From assembly GCA_030268105.1 (NCBI GenBank), contig BSDZ01000117.1:310001-374000 (forward strand): 64,000 nucleotides of DNA, written 5' to 3'. Source of the stretch: Volvox africanus. Its lineage: Eukaryota > Chlorophyta > Chlorophyceae > Chlamydomonadales > Volvocaceae. Within the stretch, counting starts at the first letter, position 1. Each line of letters begins with the position of its first letter. The position numbers and the translations under genes were made by a program. Of the stretch, positions 53,504-64,000 are shown piece by piece. The notes under the pieces were generated by a model. That model searched no databases. It was not told the DNA's origin and saw only the letters and a list, made by a program, of their open reading frames with translations.

Positions 53504-56413
53504 TCATTGGGTCTGAGTGACACGTCGACGAGCTTCCTCCAATAGGGGCTTCATTTCTGGCGAGAAATTACGCGTCGGCTCCCAAGAGTTGTGCTTGCTA
53601 GAACAGCCAGTCCATTTGACCAGATACTCGTGCACCTTCTGCTTTCGTCGCTGTCGACCTATATGATGAACCCGATAATCCAGTATCCGTTCCACATTGT
53701 ACACCTTTTGTTTGCCTGCGATCCAGGTCTCGGGACTGGGGTCCATTACTGCAGGGGCATCGGTGTCGTTTATAACAGGTACTGCACTGCGATAAAGACG
53801 GATGAGAGAAACATGAAATGTGAGGTGAATATTCATGTCAGAGGGTAGGGATAGCTCCACAGCTACATTTCCTACCATGCGTACAATGGGATATGGACCA
53901 ATCCAGCGAGGTAACAGTTTTCGGGAACCGTTGGCAAGTGAACGTAAGTTCTTAGTGCTCAGTAAAACCATTTGTCCCACCAAAAATGTTACATCTCGTT
54001 TGGATTTATTATAGTAGTCCATCGTCCATTGTTGTGCCGCGTCCAAACATGCCTTTGCATCTGTCATGCGGGATAGGAACGACTTGGCAAAGGTTTTAGC
54101 CGCCAGGATATTTACCTCCAACTCTCGCCACACGTGTAGCGCAGGATGGAATCCGTAATTCAGAAAGAAAGGGCTTTGACCTGTTGAGCCGTTAACAGCG
54201 TTGTTAAGCGCAAATTCTGCCGAAGTCAGAAACGTATTCCAAACAGAGGGTGTGCGTCCCGCAAAATTCCTTAACATATCACCCAACGTGCGATTTGTGC
54301 GTTCGGTTTGCCCATCGGATTGTGGATGACATGCTGTGCTCAAATGAATGTGCATACCGACGAGTTCACATAGCGCTTCCCAAAACTTAGACGTGAATTG
54401 ACTGCCGCGATCAGATATCACATTGCTAGGAACGCCATGCAATTGGACCACGTTATCGAAAAATAATCGTGCTGTTTGCTCAGCGGTGCAAGACGAGGTG
54501 CAGGGGGCTAAGTGAACCATCTTGGTCAATCGATCGACCATAACGAACACCGAGTCATATCCCCCCTCAGTTTTGGGCAGCACGACTACGAAGTCCATTG
54601 AAACACTTTCCCAAGGGGCATCTGGTATATGTAAAGGTTGTAATAAACCCTGGCCCTTACCGGATAGTGCTTTGTTGCGCTGACATAAACTGCACCTTTG
54701 CACGAAGTTTTCCGCATCCTTCACCACGCGCGGCCACCAAAACGAGCGTCGTACTAGCTCTGCCAATCGCGCGCTTCCAGGATGTCCTGCTAACGGGTTT
54801 AACAAGAATATCGTAGCACAGAGCATCGTCGTTCGGCACGACGATTTGTGTGGTCGAATCATCCATCCGTAGCCATAAATCTTTGCGCTTGTGCAGGTGT
54901 TCCACATTACATGGCGAAGCGAAGCATGGATCCACTTCATACGCCACCTTGAGTCGCTGCGGGAGGTCCGCTGCTATCGGCGCCTCCTGACTGCGTGAAC
55001 GGGTAACCGGTGCTGCTAGAATCGCAGCATGTTACGGTGGATGTCGACTGAGGGCGTCAGCAATATTACTTTGCCGGCGATATACTCCCATGTACAGTCG
55101 GAACGAGATAGATACTCCATCCATCTGGCTTGTCGTTGGTTGAGCGTGGGGACACTTTGTAAAAATGTCAGCGGTTTGTGGTCGGTCTTCAGTATAAAAG
55201 GGCGGCCTTCGAGGTAACAGCGCCATTCCTTTAGAGCATGTAGAACTGCCAACAGCTTCTGATCTCCGGTCGTGTATCGGGTCTCCGCACCCATGAATTT
55301 CTTACTCGTGAAGGCGATCGGTCGTCCTTCCTGCAACAATACAGCGCCGCTTCCATGTAGGGAGGCCTCCGATATTACTTCTACACGGAATGGTAATGAG
55401 TAATCAGGAAAAGAGAGGGTAACGTCGTCGGCGACGATTCGCTTGAACTCTTCGAATGCCCGCTGGCACCCGAGTGTCCAGGCCTCGAGAGAAGCGAAGC
55501 CTCCTTTCCTCGTCAGATTTGTAAGCGGGGCCGCATTAATGGAGTATTTATTAATAACCTGACGGAAGTAGTTGGTCAAACATAGGAACTGGCTTAATTC
55601 GATGAGGTTCTGAGGTGCAGGCCATTCACGAACCACAGCTACCTTCCGTGGGTCCATCCTTATTCCCATGGCCGATATGATGTGGCCCAAATACTCCACT
55701 TGAGGCTGCGCCCAAAAACACTTGGCGCGTTTAGCAAACAATTGCTCCCGCTTCATCACCTCAAGCATGAGCTCGAGATGCTTCAGGTGCTCCTCGCGCG
55801 TCTTGGGATGTATTAAGATATCATCCAAATAACAAACGACGAACCTGTTGATATACGGTCTGAACATGTGATCCATCACTGCTTGAAATGTGGTGGGCGC
55901 ATCAGTAAGTCCAAATGACAAGACCGTGTACTCGAAGTGATCAAAGGGGGTCCGGAAAGCGGTTTTCAGTATATCAGAAGCAGCAATGCGTATCTGATTA
56001 TACCCCTGTTGGAGGTCAATCGAGGAAAAATAAGCTGAGCCCCTCAACTTATTGAGCAGGTCATCGACGCGCGGCAAAGGGTAGCGATTTTAATAGTCGC
56101 ATTCAAGCCCCGATAATCAATGCACATGCGCAACGTCCCATCCTTCTTACCGACGAACAATATCGGTGCAGAATATGTTGTTGTACTGGGCCAAACCCAT
56201 ACCCTGTGTGAGCAGATCCCTCACTTGCCACTTCATCCGCTCAACTTTAGCGGACTTAACCTGTACATAGGTTGTGAAACGGGTTGTGCTCGGGCACAAG
56301 AGGGATCGTATGGTCAGCAGGTAACATAGGTGGGAGCCCCGGGATGACAAATGCATCGGTATAGTTTGGCAATGGGGGGGGCTGCGACCTCAGAATCTTT
56401 CACAAGAGACTGC
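53504..56413 (-). pseudogene. pol: T12 pol: RT to chromodomain, 5' truncated
   Basis: Minus strand. RT and RNase H are open over 353 codons (56077-55016) with YLDD and SEASLHGSG; integrase, GPY/F and chromodomain are open over 478 codons (54940-53504), including CSLCQRNK, SMDFVVVLP, SDRGSQF and TERTN. About 13 bp are missing near 54799 and frames change near 54940. Upstream of RT only the PR-RT spacer remains, and the element ends at 56413 against a plus-strand tail (T13). Gag, protease, leader and 5' LTR are missing. Confidence 0.87.
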
Positions 56414-56553
56414 GTGGAGCCGATGTGTAACTTCTCGCTGGAAATGAAGCCCCTATTGGAGGAAGCTCGCCTACGTGCCACGCAGACCCAATGATCTCTG
56501 CAGTCGATGCTGTCCGATGCAGTGAGGACGCTGCATACGGGAGGGGGGATAGT
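56414..56553 (+). mobile_element. T13: tail of a plus-strand chromovirus
   Basis: The last codons of a chromodomain protein (EMKPLLEEARLRATQTQ, stop near 56491), 3' untranslated sequence and a purine tract (56539-56550) leading directly into the LTR at 56554. It overlaps in content with the end of T9 (52560-52640), so it is not the missing T9 end. Confidence 0.75.
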
Positions 56554-57368
56554 TGTTGTATGCCGGTTCGATCACCGTTTGCACCGAAGTAGACCGCAAT
56601 ACATTCGAGCATTATGAGGCATAATACAATCATATTAGCATGATATACTCAAGTATATCTAGCTAATCAGGCATGCTGCATTATCATCTACAACATCGCG
56701 CTGTCGGTCAACATGTTTGACTCGAGGCTGGTAATTAATGCGCGACCTATCTATTGGCATAATATATCACGTAATAATACTTTAAATGTTATTACCTCAT
56801 TTACGTCATAAACCATATGCGTATGCGAGAAGGCGACGATCGCGATGGTTGGGTCGGCAACCGAACATTGATATTCGGACCTTTGCATATTGCATGCGTT
56901 GCATCCAATAATATCACGGATTACGCGGTATTTTAGAACAGTGCTACGAAGGTACTCACACTTGAGATCGGAATCCAGTGAGACCTGTACTGCGCATCGG
57001 TATCGCGACGTGATAGGTGCGAGGACCGCCGCCTAGAGACCGAAGTCGGCTCGATGCTACTTTGGACTATGTACCCGTGTACTTAACTCTATATAATTCG
57101 CATACATACGATATACTCATATATATTCGGCCTGAGCTATTCTAGCATCTCATTTGCAGCCGAGTGATGAACATTGAGCCCGGGGTCTGACGGCAGACTT
57201 TTAATTTGCAACTGAAGAACATTGTAAGTTGAATCTTTCCTTATCGTTGAGTCTTCCACTGTCCATTACCCGCATTGGATTGCCTTGCTGTTTGTAAGCT
57301 TGGTATGCACTCAGCTAACATCCAGATGAGCAGATCTAATGCATGATTGAAGAAGGAAGGATACAACA
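56554..57368 (+). repeat. LTR-A shared by T13 and T14
   Basis: A complete 815-bp LTR from TGTTGTA to TACAACA. The left neighbour is the purine tract of T13, the right neighbour the primer-binding motif and leader of T14. It serves as 3' LTR of one element and 5' LTR of the next, as in a tandem array. Confidence 0.88.
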
Positions 57369-57807
57369 AATTTGGTAGCAAGACGGTTTGATTCACGGCT
57401 GTCTCATCGTCGCTATTGGAGAGTAGATTCTCGCACGAGCAAGCGGTGGTGAAGGGCATCACGGGATAACCTCGCTGGAAAGCCGGTACTGTATTATCCT
57501 CCGCCTGAACTTTTGATACAATATCTGTTCGTTAATACTAATCATACTTTCGCCACCCGTAAGCTTGTCTTAAATCCACAGAAGGAATTCCATTGCCATT
57601 ATACTCGGAATCGCTTTCCCGATAAAGGTGGATACCAAGCAGGACCAGCTACGAAGGAGATATCAATTTGAAGGTGGCAACGTATTGGTGGGTTACATTA
57701 CCGTTCACGTCGGAGTTTACTCGAGTGCGAACGATACACGATAGAAAATTTCTAAGGTATAGACCTATCCTTATCTCTCTGTCCTTGTAAGGTACTAATT
57801 AGAATAC
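57369..57807 (+). other. Leader of T14
   Basis: AATT, primer-binding motif TGGTAGCAAGAC (57373-57384), then about 420 bp similar to the T9 leader. No ORF recognised. Confidence 0.7.
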
Positions 57808-59077
57808 ATGTCGTATAATCAGTATACACCAACTACAGGGGAAAATGAGCAGGCTAATATTAGTGTCCACGACAAAGGACCTGAGGCCGCACCGGACATC
57901 GATAATTTATATAATCCCCAAGCAGAGGCCCCCCAGTCGAACTACCCTTATCCAGTTCAGGATCCCCCTGAGACGCCAGATTCTGTGAGACCCACCAAGG
58001 CGGAGCAGAACCCAGTGATGGTATCGCTGCAGCAACTTATGGATGAAGGTGGGGTCCCCGGTTTCACCGTCCCAACACCTCAACTCCATATTCATCACGA
58101 CGCCGAACCCAAGATTATCGCAAGCGCCACACTCTCCTATGTCCGTGACGCTAAGAGGTATCTGTAATTGGTAAAGGGTGGTGATCGTGACGAGGTGAGG
58201 TGTCTATTCATCGGGGCCACACTAAGTGGCGTCGCGAGGGAATGGTACGATCACTGGACCACTGTACAGGAGCACTTTACGTTCGAAGAACTAAGTAACG
58301 CACTTCATACTCGATTCACTCCCGGAAATCAGTTGCAAGTAGCTGCCATGTACAGAGAGTTACACGCAGGTACTGCGACCTAACGAGTCCGTGGAGGCTT
58401 ACCGGTTGCGTTTTGAAGAATTAACAGCACCCATGATTGGCTTTTCAGAAGGAGACTACATTTATTGGTTTCAACGCGGTCTCTCGCTTCAGTTAGCCCG
58501 AGTGAGCACTACGGACCTGACACGGGAAGGGATGAGATCGTACACGCGATGGGTTCAGGTCGTTCGGGACGTCGAAGCTCGCCTCCGAACGGGACAGGAA
58601 CGTCCGACATCTTTAGCACCGCTATCAGTTGACATGATGCAAGATATTACTGACGAGACTGAACCAGCACCTGAGACTACTGGTATTCCTCTACCGCCGG
58701 CTCCTATGCGCCAGGGTGATATTCCTTCGACCGGTCGCACTCATAGTCCTGGTACCCAAGGATTAATTCCAAGAGATTCTCAGATGACTCGGAGTATACG
58801 GAAAAGGAAGGACGCTCTACAAAATACCGCCGAGTCACGCGGAGATGCATCAGAATCAAAACGGGCAAGAACACAAAACCGATGGCTTACCAAGTGGGGA
58901 TGTACGCAAGCGGAGTTTGCGCAGCGACGACAATTGGGAGTCTGCCTTCGGTGCGCATCAAATCATCCTACGAGGAACTGCCCGCTTTTAACCCCGTTAA
59001 CCGTAGGACTACGTTCGACGGACGAAGCACATGACACGACTTCTGTCGATGTGGCCGGATCACCCAGTCCACGTTGA
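57808..59077 (+). pseudogene. gag: Gag of T14 (group C), three pieces
   Basis: ATG-TCG start (MSYNQYTPTTGENEQANIS). A TAA at 58165-58167 interrupts after AKRYL, and an 8-bp deletion near 58375 shifts the frame; the last 228 codons are open with YWFQRGLS and the zinc knuckle CLRCASNHPTRNC. Compared with T9 the start codon is intact but the body is broken. Confidence 0.83.
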
Positions 59078-60013
59078 CACGGAAATGTTAGCTGGCATGG
59101 AGTAAGAAGTTATGTACGGACTTGGGTTAATTTTGATTGTATGTAGCAATGTTGGTATGAGGAGATCCTTCGCCATTTTTGATCAGATAACTCGATGGTT
59201 AACAATTATGCGTCCCTAACAAATCCCTCGCTGTTGAGCATCGTGGATCGTAGGAATGTGGCGGAGGTACACCACGTTTGACTCTTTTGACGGTCACGAA
59301 GTTGGCTTTGTTGATCGGAATTTCGGACACCTATGTGCTACAGGTGTCACTGACGACCTTATCTTAAGAAGTGATAAGTATGACGGGGTTGACCCCATAG
59401 TCGTCTAATCGTTCAGGTTACCCTCGTTGATGAGGGTAAGCATCCCATCGTGGGCAGAATCACCCTTACTCGACGTGAGACCCTTTGTGTGTTAGGGCCC
59501 AATGAGTGCAACAAGGTCTCTCGGAGACAGCACTACATGGACATTGGGTGCCGTGACGTAACGACAGTACCGCGCGCACATCGATATGGAGTCCAGCACA
59601 ATTGGCCATTGTGCAAAAGGGAACCTATCGCCTAAGGTACCTTGTCTGTCGTACTAAGATGTCACACCAGAGGAGGGCGGAACTGTGCGGAGCCTGCGGT
59701 TAATTTCGCTTAGCGGCGTTCGTCCCCCGAAATAAAGAACCCAAGCTTGAAGGGTGTAAGAGAAGCTTATCAAACGATAAGGAAAAACACCCATGAATTG
59801 CTTGCGAGGCCTTGGGTGCAATCGATTGCTACCACCGCGCAGTCCCTTGTGAAAGATTCTGAGGTCGCAGCCACCCTATTGCCAAATTATACTGATGCAT
59901 TTGTCATCCTGGGGCTCCCACCTATGTTACCTGCTGACTATATGATCCCTCTTGTGCTCGAGCACGACCCGTTTCACGACCTATGTACAGGTTAAGCTAC
60001 CGAGATTGAGCAT
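59078..60013 (+). pseudogene. pol: T14 protease region, degenerate
   Basis: Same state as T9: active site reads ATGVTDDL, an in-frame TAG stands at 59398-59400 where T9 has TAA, and the 2-bp deletion follows. The PR-RT spacer (59747-59995) is readable in part (VRPWVQSIATTAQS-like). The +1 change before RT occurs at about 59993-60013. Confidence 0.72.
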
Positions 60014-62762
60014 ATGAAGCGGCAAGTGAGGGATCTGCTCGCAAAGGGTATGGTTCGGCCCAGCACATCGCCATATTCTGCGCCGATATTGTTTGTCAGT
60101 AAGAAGGATGGGACGTTGCGCATGTGCATTGATTATCAGGGCTTGAATGCGACCACGATTAAAAATCGCTACCCTTTGCCGCGCGTCGATGACCTGCTCG
60201 ATAAGTTGAGGGGCTCAGCTTATTTTTCCTCGATTGATCTTCAACAAGGGTATAATCAACTACGCATCGCTGCTTCTGATATTCCGAAAACCGCTTTCCG
60301 GACCCCCTTTGGTCACTTCGAGTACATGGTCTTGTCGTTTGGACTTACTAATGCGCCCACCACATTTCAAGCAGTGATGGTCCGCATGTTCAGACTGTAT
60401 ATCGACAGGTTCGTCATTTGTTATTTGGATGATATTTTAATATATTCCAAAACGCGTGAGGAGCACCTGAAGCATCTCGAGCTCGTGCTTGAGATGATGA
60501 AGCGGGAGCAATTGTTTGCTAAACACGCCTAGTGTTTTTGGGCGCAGCCTCAGGTGGAGTATTTGGGCCATGTCGTGTCGGCCACTGGAATAAGGATGGA
60601 CCCACGGAAGGTAGCTGTGGTTCGCGAATGGCCTGCGCCTCAGAACCTCACCGAACTACGCCAGTTCTTAGGTTTGACCAACTACTTCCGTAAGTTTATC
60701 AATAAATACTCCATTATTGCGGCCCCGCTTATGAATCTGACGAGGAAAGGAGGGTTCGTTTCTCTGGAGGCCTGGACACCCGCGTGTCAGTGGGCATTCG
60801 AAGAGCTCAAGCGTATCGTCGCCGATGACGTTACTCTCTCTTTCCCTGATTACTCGTTGCCTTTTCACGTTGAAGTTGTATAGGATGCTTCCTTCCATGG
60901 AAGCGGCGCTGTATTGTTGCAGGAAGGGTGGCCGATCGCCTTCACGAGTAAAACGTTCTCGGGTGCGGAGACCCGATATACGACCAAAGAGCAGGAGCTG
61001 TTGGCAATTCTACACGCTTTGAAGGAGTGGCACTGTTACCTCGAAGGCCGCCCTTTTACACTGAAGACTGATCACAAACCGCTGACATTCTTGCAGAGTG
61101 TCCCCACGCTTAACCGACGACAAGCTCTGTGGATGGAATATCTATCTCGTTTCGACTGTACATGGGAATACATCACCGGCAGAATTAATATTGCTGACGC
61201 CCTTCGTTGACATCCATCATTACATGCTGCGATTCTGGCAGCGCCGGTTACTTGTTCACGCAGTCAGGAGGTACCGATGGCAACGGATCTCACGCAACGA
61301 CTCAAGAGGGCGTATCAGGCCGATACATGGTTTGCTTCACCAAGTAATGTGGAACATTTGCACAAGCGCAACGATTTGTGGCTACGCAAGGATGGCTCGA
61401 TCACACAAATCGTCGTACTGAATGACGACGCTTTGCGCTATGATATTCTTGCGCGGTTCCACGAGGACCCGTTAGCAGGACATCCTGGAAGTACACGTCT
61501 GGCAGAGCTAGTATGACGCTCGTTCTGGTGGCCGCGCGTGGTGAAGGATGCGGAAAACTTCGTGCAAAGGTGCAGTTTATGCCAGTGCAATAAAGCACTA
61601 TCCGGTAAGGGCCAGGGTTTATTACAACCTTTACCTATACCAGATGCCCCTTGGGAAAGTGTTTCAATGGACTTTGTAGACATGCTGCCCAAAACTGAGG
61701 GGGGATACGACTCGGTGTTCGTTATGGTTGATCGGTTGACCAAGATGGTTCACTTAGCCCCCTGCACCTCGTCTTGCACCGCTGAACAAACAGCATGATT
61801 ATTTTTCGATAACGTGGTACGATTGCATGGCGTTCCTAACAATGTGATATCCGATCGCGGTGGTCAATTCACGTCTAAGTTTTGGGAAGCGCTATGTCAA
61901 CTCGTCGGTATGCGTGTTCATTTGAGCACAGCATATCATCCACAATCCGATGGGTAAACCGAACGCACAAATCGCACGCTGGGCGACATGTTGAGGAATT
62001 TTGCGGGACGCACACCCTCTGTATGGGATACATTTCTGACTTCGGCAGAATTTGCGCTTAACAACGCTGTTAATTGCTCTACAGGTCAAAGCCCTTTCTT
62101 TCTGAATTATGGATTCCATCCTGCGCTACCCGTGTGGCGAGAATTGGAAATAAATATCCCGGCGGCTAAAACCTTTGCCAAGTCGTTCCTATCCCGCATG
62201 ACAGACGAGAAGGCATGTTTGGATGTGGCACAACAACGGACGACGGACTATTATAATAAATCCAAACGAGACATAACATTTTCGGTGGGACAAATGGTAT
62301 TATTGAGCACTAAGAACTTGCGTTCACTCGCCAACAGTTCCCGTAAATTACAACCTCACTGGATTGGACCATATCCCGTTGTTCGCATGGTAGGGAATGT
62401 AGCTGTGGAGCTATCCCTACCCTCTGACATGAATATTTATCCCACATTTCATATCTCCCTCATCCGCCCTTATCACGGCACGACGCCTGTTACAAACAAC
62501 ACCGATGCCCCTGCAGAAATGGACCCCGGTCCCGAGACCTGGATCGCAGGTAAGCAAAAGGTGTATGATGTGGAACGAATACTGGATTATCAAGTTTATC
62601 GTATAGGTCGACAACGATGCAAGCCGAAGGTGCATGAGTATCTGGTCAAATGGACTGGCTATTCTAGCGAGCATAATTCGTGGGAGCCTATGCGTAACTT
62701 CTCGCCGGAAATGAAGCCCCTATTGAAAGGAAGCTCGCCTATGTGCCACGCAGACCCAATGA
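60014..62762 (+). pseudogene. pol: T14 RT-RNase H-integrase-chromodomain, broken
   Basis: RT is open to a TAG at 60530 (YLDD at about 60421-60432); the rest of RT to 60883 ends at TAG where VVSDAS lost its Ser; RNase H 60914-61210; integrase zinc finger to TGA 61514-61516 (the same codon as the T11 TGA at 49928); integrase core with TGA near 61796 (CGA expected) and TAA at about 61955 (CAA expected); then 61988 to the chromodomain, with an extra A near 62725 shifting the last codons. Normal stop near 62760; purine tract 62808-62819. Confidence 0.85.
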
Positions 62763-62807
62763 TCTCTGCAGTCGATGCTGTCCAATGCAGCGAGGACGCT
62801 GCATACG

Positions 62808-62830
62808 GGAGGGGGGATAGTTGCGACTGA
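62808..62830. other. Junction: T14 purine tract fused to inverted gag of T15
   Basis: The T14 purine tract is followed only by AG-TTG of the expected LTR start and then by minus-strand gag of T15. The T14 3' LTR is missing, so this is a rearrangement joint. Confidence 0.75.
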
Positions 62831-63351
62831 TTTCCTGGAGTGAAATGAGTGAGGAGCGCGTTAGTTAACTCTTCGAACGTAAAGTGTTCCTGCACGGTGG
62901 TCCAATGATCATACCACTCCTTCGCGACGCCGCTTAGTGTGGCTCAGATGAATAAACATTTCACCTCGTCGTGATCACCACCCTTTACCAATTTCAAATA
63001 CCTCTTAGCGTCACGGACATAGGAGCGGGTGGCGCTTGCGATAATCTTGGGTTCGGTGTCGTAATGAATATGGAGTTGAGGTGTCGGGACAACGAAACCG
63101 GGAACCCCGCCTTCATCCATAAGTTCTTGTAGCGACACCATCGCTGGGTTTTGCTCCGCCTTGTTGGGTCCGATAGAATCTGGTGTCTCAGGAGGATCCC
63201 GAACTGGGTAATGGTAGTTCGACTGGGGAGCATCATCTTGGGGAATATGTAAATTGTTAGTGTTCGGTACAACCTCCGGTTCCCCACCGCGAACACTGAT
63301 GTTAGCCTGCTCACTCCCCCCTGTAGCCTGTTGGTACTGTTTATACGACAT
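62824..63351 (-). pseudogene. gag: T15 gag N-terminal part (group C)
   Basis: Minus-strand gag from ATG 63351 (MSYKQYQQATGGSEQANIS) through RSYVRDAKRYLKLVKGG and CLFI, a TGA near 62944 in place of the GGA codon seen in T9, then ATLSGVAKEWYDHWTT and HFTPGNQSQ, where it is cut at the T14 junction. One nonsense change in about 175 codons, so it is better preserved than T14 gag. Confidence 0.82.
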
Positions 63352-63782
63352 GTATTCTAATCAGTATCTTGCAAGGGTAGAGAGGGATGGGGCTATGTTT
63401 TAAAGTTTCTTCCGTGTACCGTTCGTGCACGCGTATATTCCTACGAGGACGGTAATGTCACCCACCAACGTGTTGTAACCTTCGAATTGATGTAGTCTTA
63501 GTTAGCTGGTTTTGTCAGATGTTCCACTTATCGGAAGGGCAACACCACGTATGATGGCGATGGGATTCCTTCTGTGGATTCGAGACCTCACTGGTAGCAA
63601 ATATATGATTAGTATTGAAGGGCAAATATTAAACCAATAGTTCAGAAAGAGAATAATACAATACAGATTTTCCGATGGGGTTGTCTCGTGATGCCCTTTT
63701 GCCGCCACTCGCTCGCACGAGAGTCTACTCTCTAATAGCGATAATGAGACAGCCGTGAGTCGAACCGTCTTGCTACCAAATT
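63352..63782 (-). other. Leader of T15
   Basis: Group C leader with primer-binding motif (TGGTAGCAAGAC, complement at 63767-63778) next to the LTR. No ORF recognised. A tRNA B-box-like string (GGTTCGACTCA on the minus strand, 63756-63766) directly follows the primer-binding site. Confidence 0.68.
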
Positions 63783-64000
63783 TGTTGTATCCTTCCTTCT
63801 TCAATCATGCACTGAATCTGCACGTCTGGATGTTAGCTAAGTGCGAACCGTGCTTACGAACAGCAAGGCGATTCAATGCGAGTAAAGTGACAGCGGAAGA
63901 CTCAACAACAAGGAAAGATTCAACTTACAATAGTCTTTGATTACAAATTGGTAGTCGGCCGTCAGACCCTGCAGGCAATGTTCATCATCCGGCTGAAGAT
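63783..64000 (-). repeat. LTR-A, 5' LTR of T15 (cut by window end)
   Basis: Inner LTR end TGTTGTATCC at 63783; the rest continues beyond the window. Confidence 0.88.

Noticed and set aside
56414..57368. T13 tail and LTR taken as the missing 3' end of T9
   Set aside because: Both contain the same chromodomain tail segment, so the overlap is too long to be a target duplication, and the T12 ends do not match each other.
1..64000. Classical repeat-induced point mutation
   Set aside because: The changes I see between duplicates are at CpG, not biased to CpA, and duplicates remain close to identical; methylation decay explains them better.
1..64000. Host genes, tRNA, rRNA, CRISPR arrays or phage genes
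   Set aside because: All long frames trace to gag or pol, and no cloverleaf or regularly spaced short repeats were found.
1..64000. Calling the window a centromere or mating-type region
   Set aside because: Chromovirus nests occur in both in fungi, but no further marker is present, so it stays a guess.

Overview
The window looks like a retrotransposon cluster from a fungal genome, most likely a basidiomycete; the organism cannot be named from the sequence. I found no host gene, rRNA, tRNA or CRISPR array. Almost every base belongs to Ty3/Gypsy LTR retrotransposons of the chromovirus type (gag, protease, reverse transcriptase, RNase H, integrase, C-terminal chromodomain) or to their LTRs. Four LTR families occur: a dominant one of about 0.8 kb (LTR-A, ends TGTTGTA...TACAACA), a related one of 0.83 kb (LTR-B), one of 412 bp (LTR-D), and a 354-bp solo LTR family (LTR-E, ends TGTAG...CTACA). 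Internal regions joined to LTR-A fall into group A (T6, T11), group A2 (T4, T8, T10) and group C (T9, T14, T15); T3 has LTR-D.

Layout. 1-1075: tail of T1 (+) with LTR-B, abutting a minus-strand gag fragment (1076-2095). 2096-6990: T3 (+), 5' truncated, with the longest open polyprotein of the window (1209 codons). 6991-18435: T4 (-), T5 (+) tail, a solo LTR, T6 (-) with an LTR-B fragment in its gag, and the first 160 bp of an LTR. 18433-22850: partial copy (T8) of T10. 22850-30916: second copy of the T4-LTR/T5/T6 block. 30917-52640: a nest in which T9 (+, group C) is split by T10 (-, group A2; 5-bp duplication AAACC), whose 5' LTR is split by T11 (+, group A; 5-bp duplication TAAAC). T11 (44485-52031) is the only element with two complete LTRs and an exact target duplication and is the youngest. 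52641-64000: T12 (-), a plus-strand tail (T13), T14 (+, group C) and T15 (-), which runs off the window.

The central part is a tandem duplication. About 9.24-22.85 kb and 22.85-43.10 kb are two copies of one unit, joined inside the gag leader of a group A2 element. The left side of the junction follows T10 and the right side follows T4, as expected for unequal crossover between two direct A2 elements. Copy 1 later lost about 7.6 kb; copy 2 lost one LTR spacing by LTR-LTR recombination.

Expression signals worth attention: gag and pol are in one frame separated by a single conserved TAG in groups A, A2 and in T3; a second conserved discontinuity (+1) separates protease from reverse transcriptase in LTR-A elements; and the leader of groups A and A2 encodes a conserved small protein that appears to contain a spliceosomal intron. 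Most copies are broken, with stops often of the CGA to TGA kind and copy-to-copy differences concentrated at CpG, which suggests decay of methylated DNA. All alignments were made by eye.
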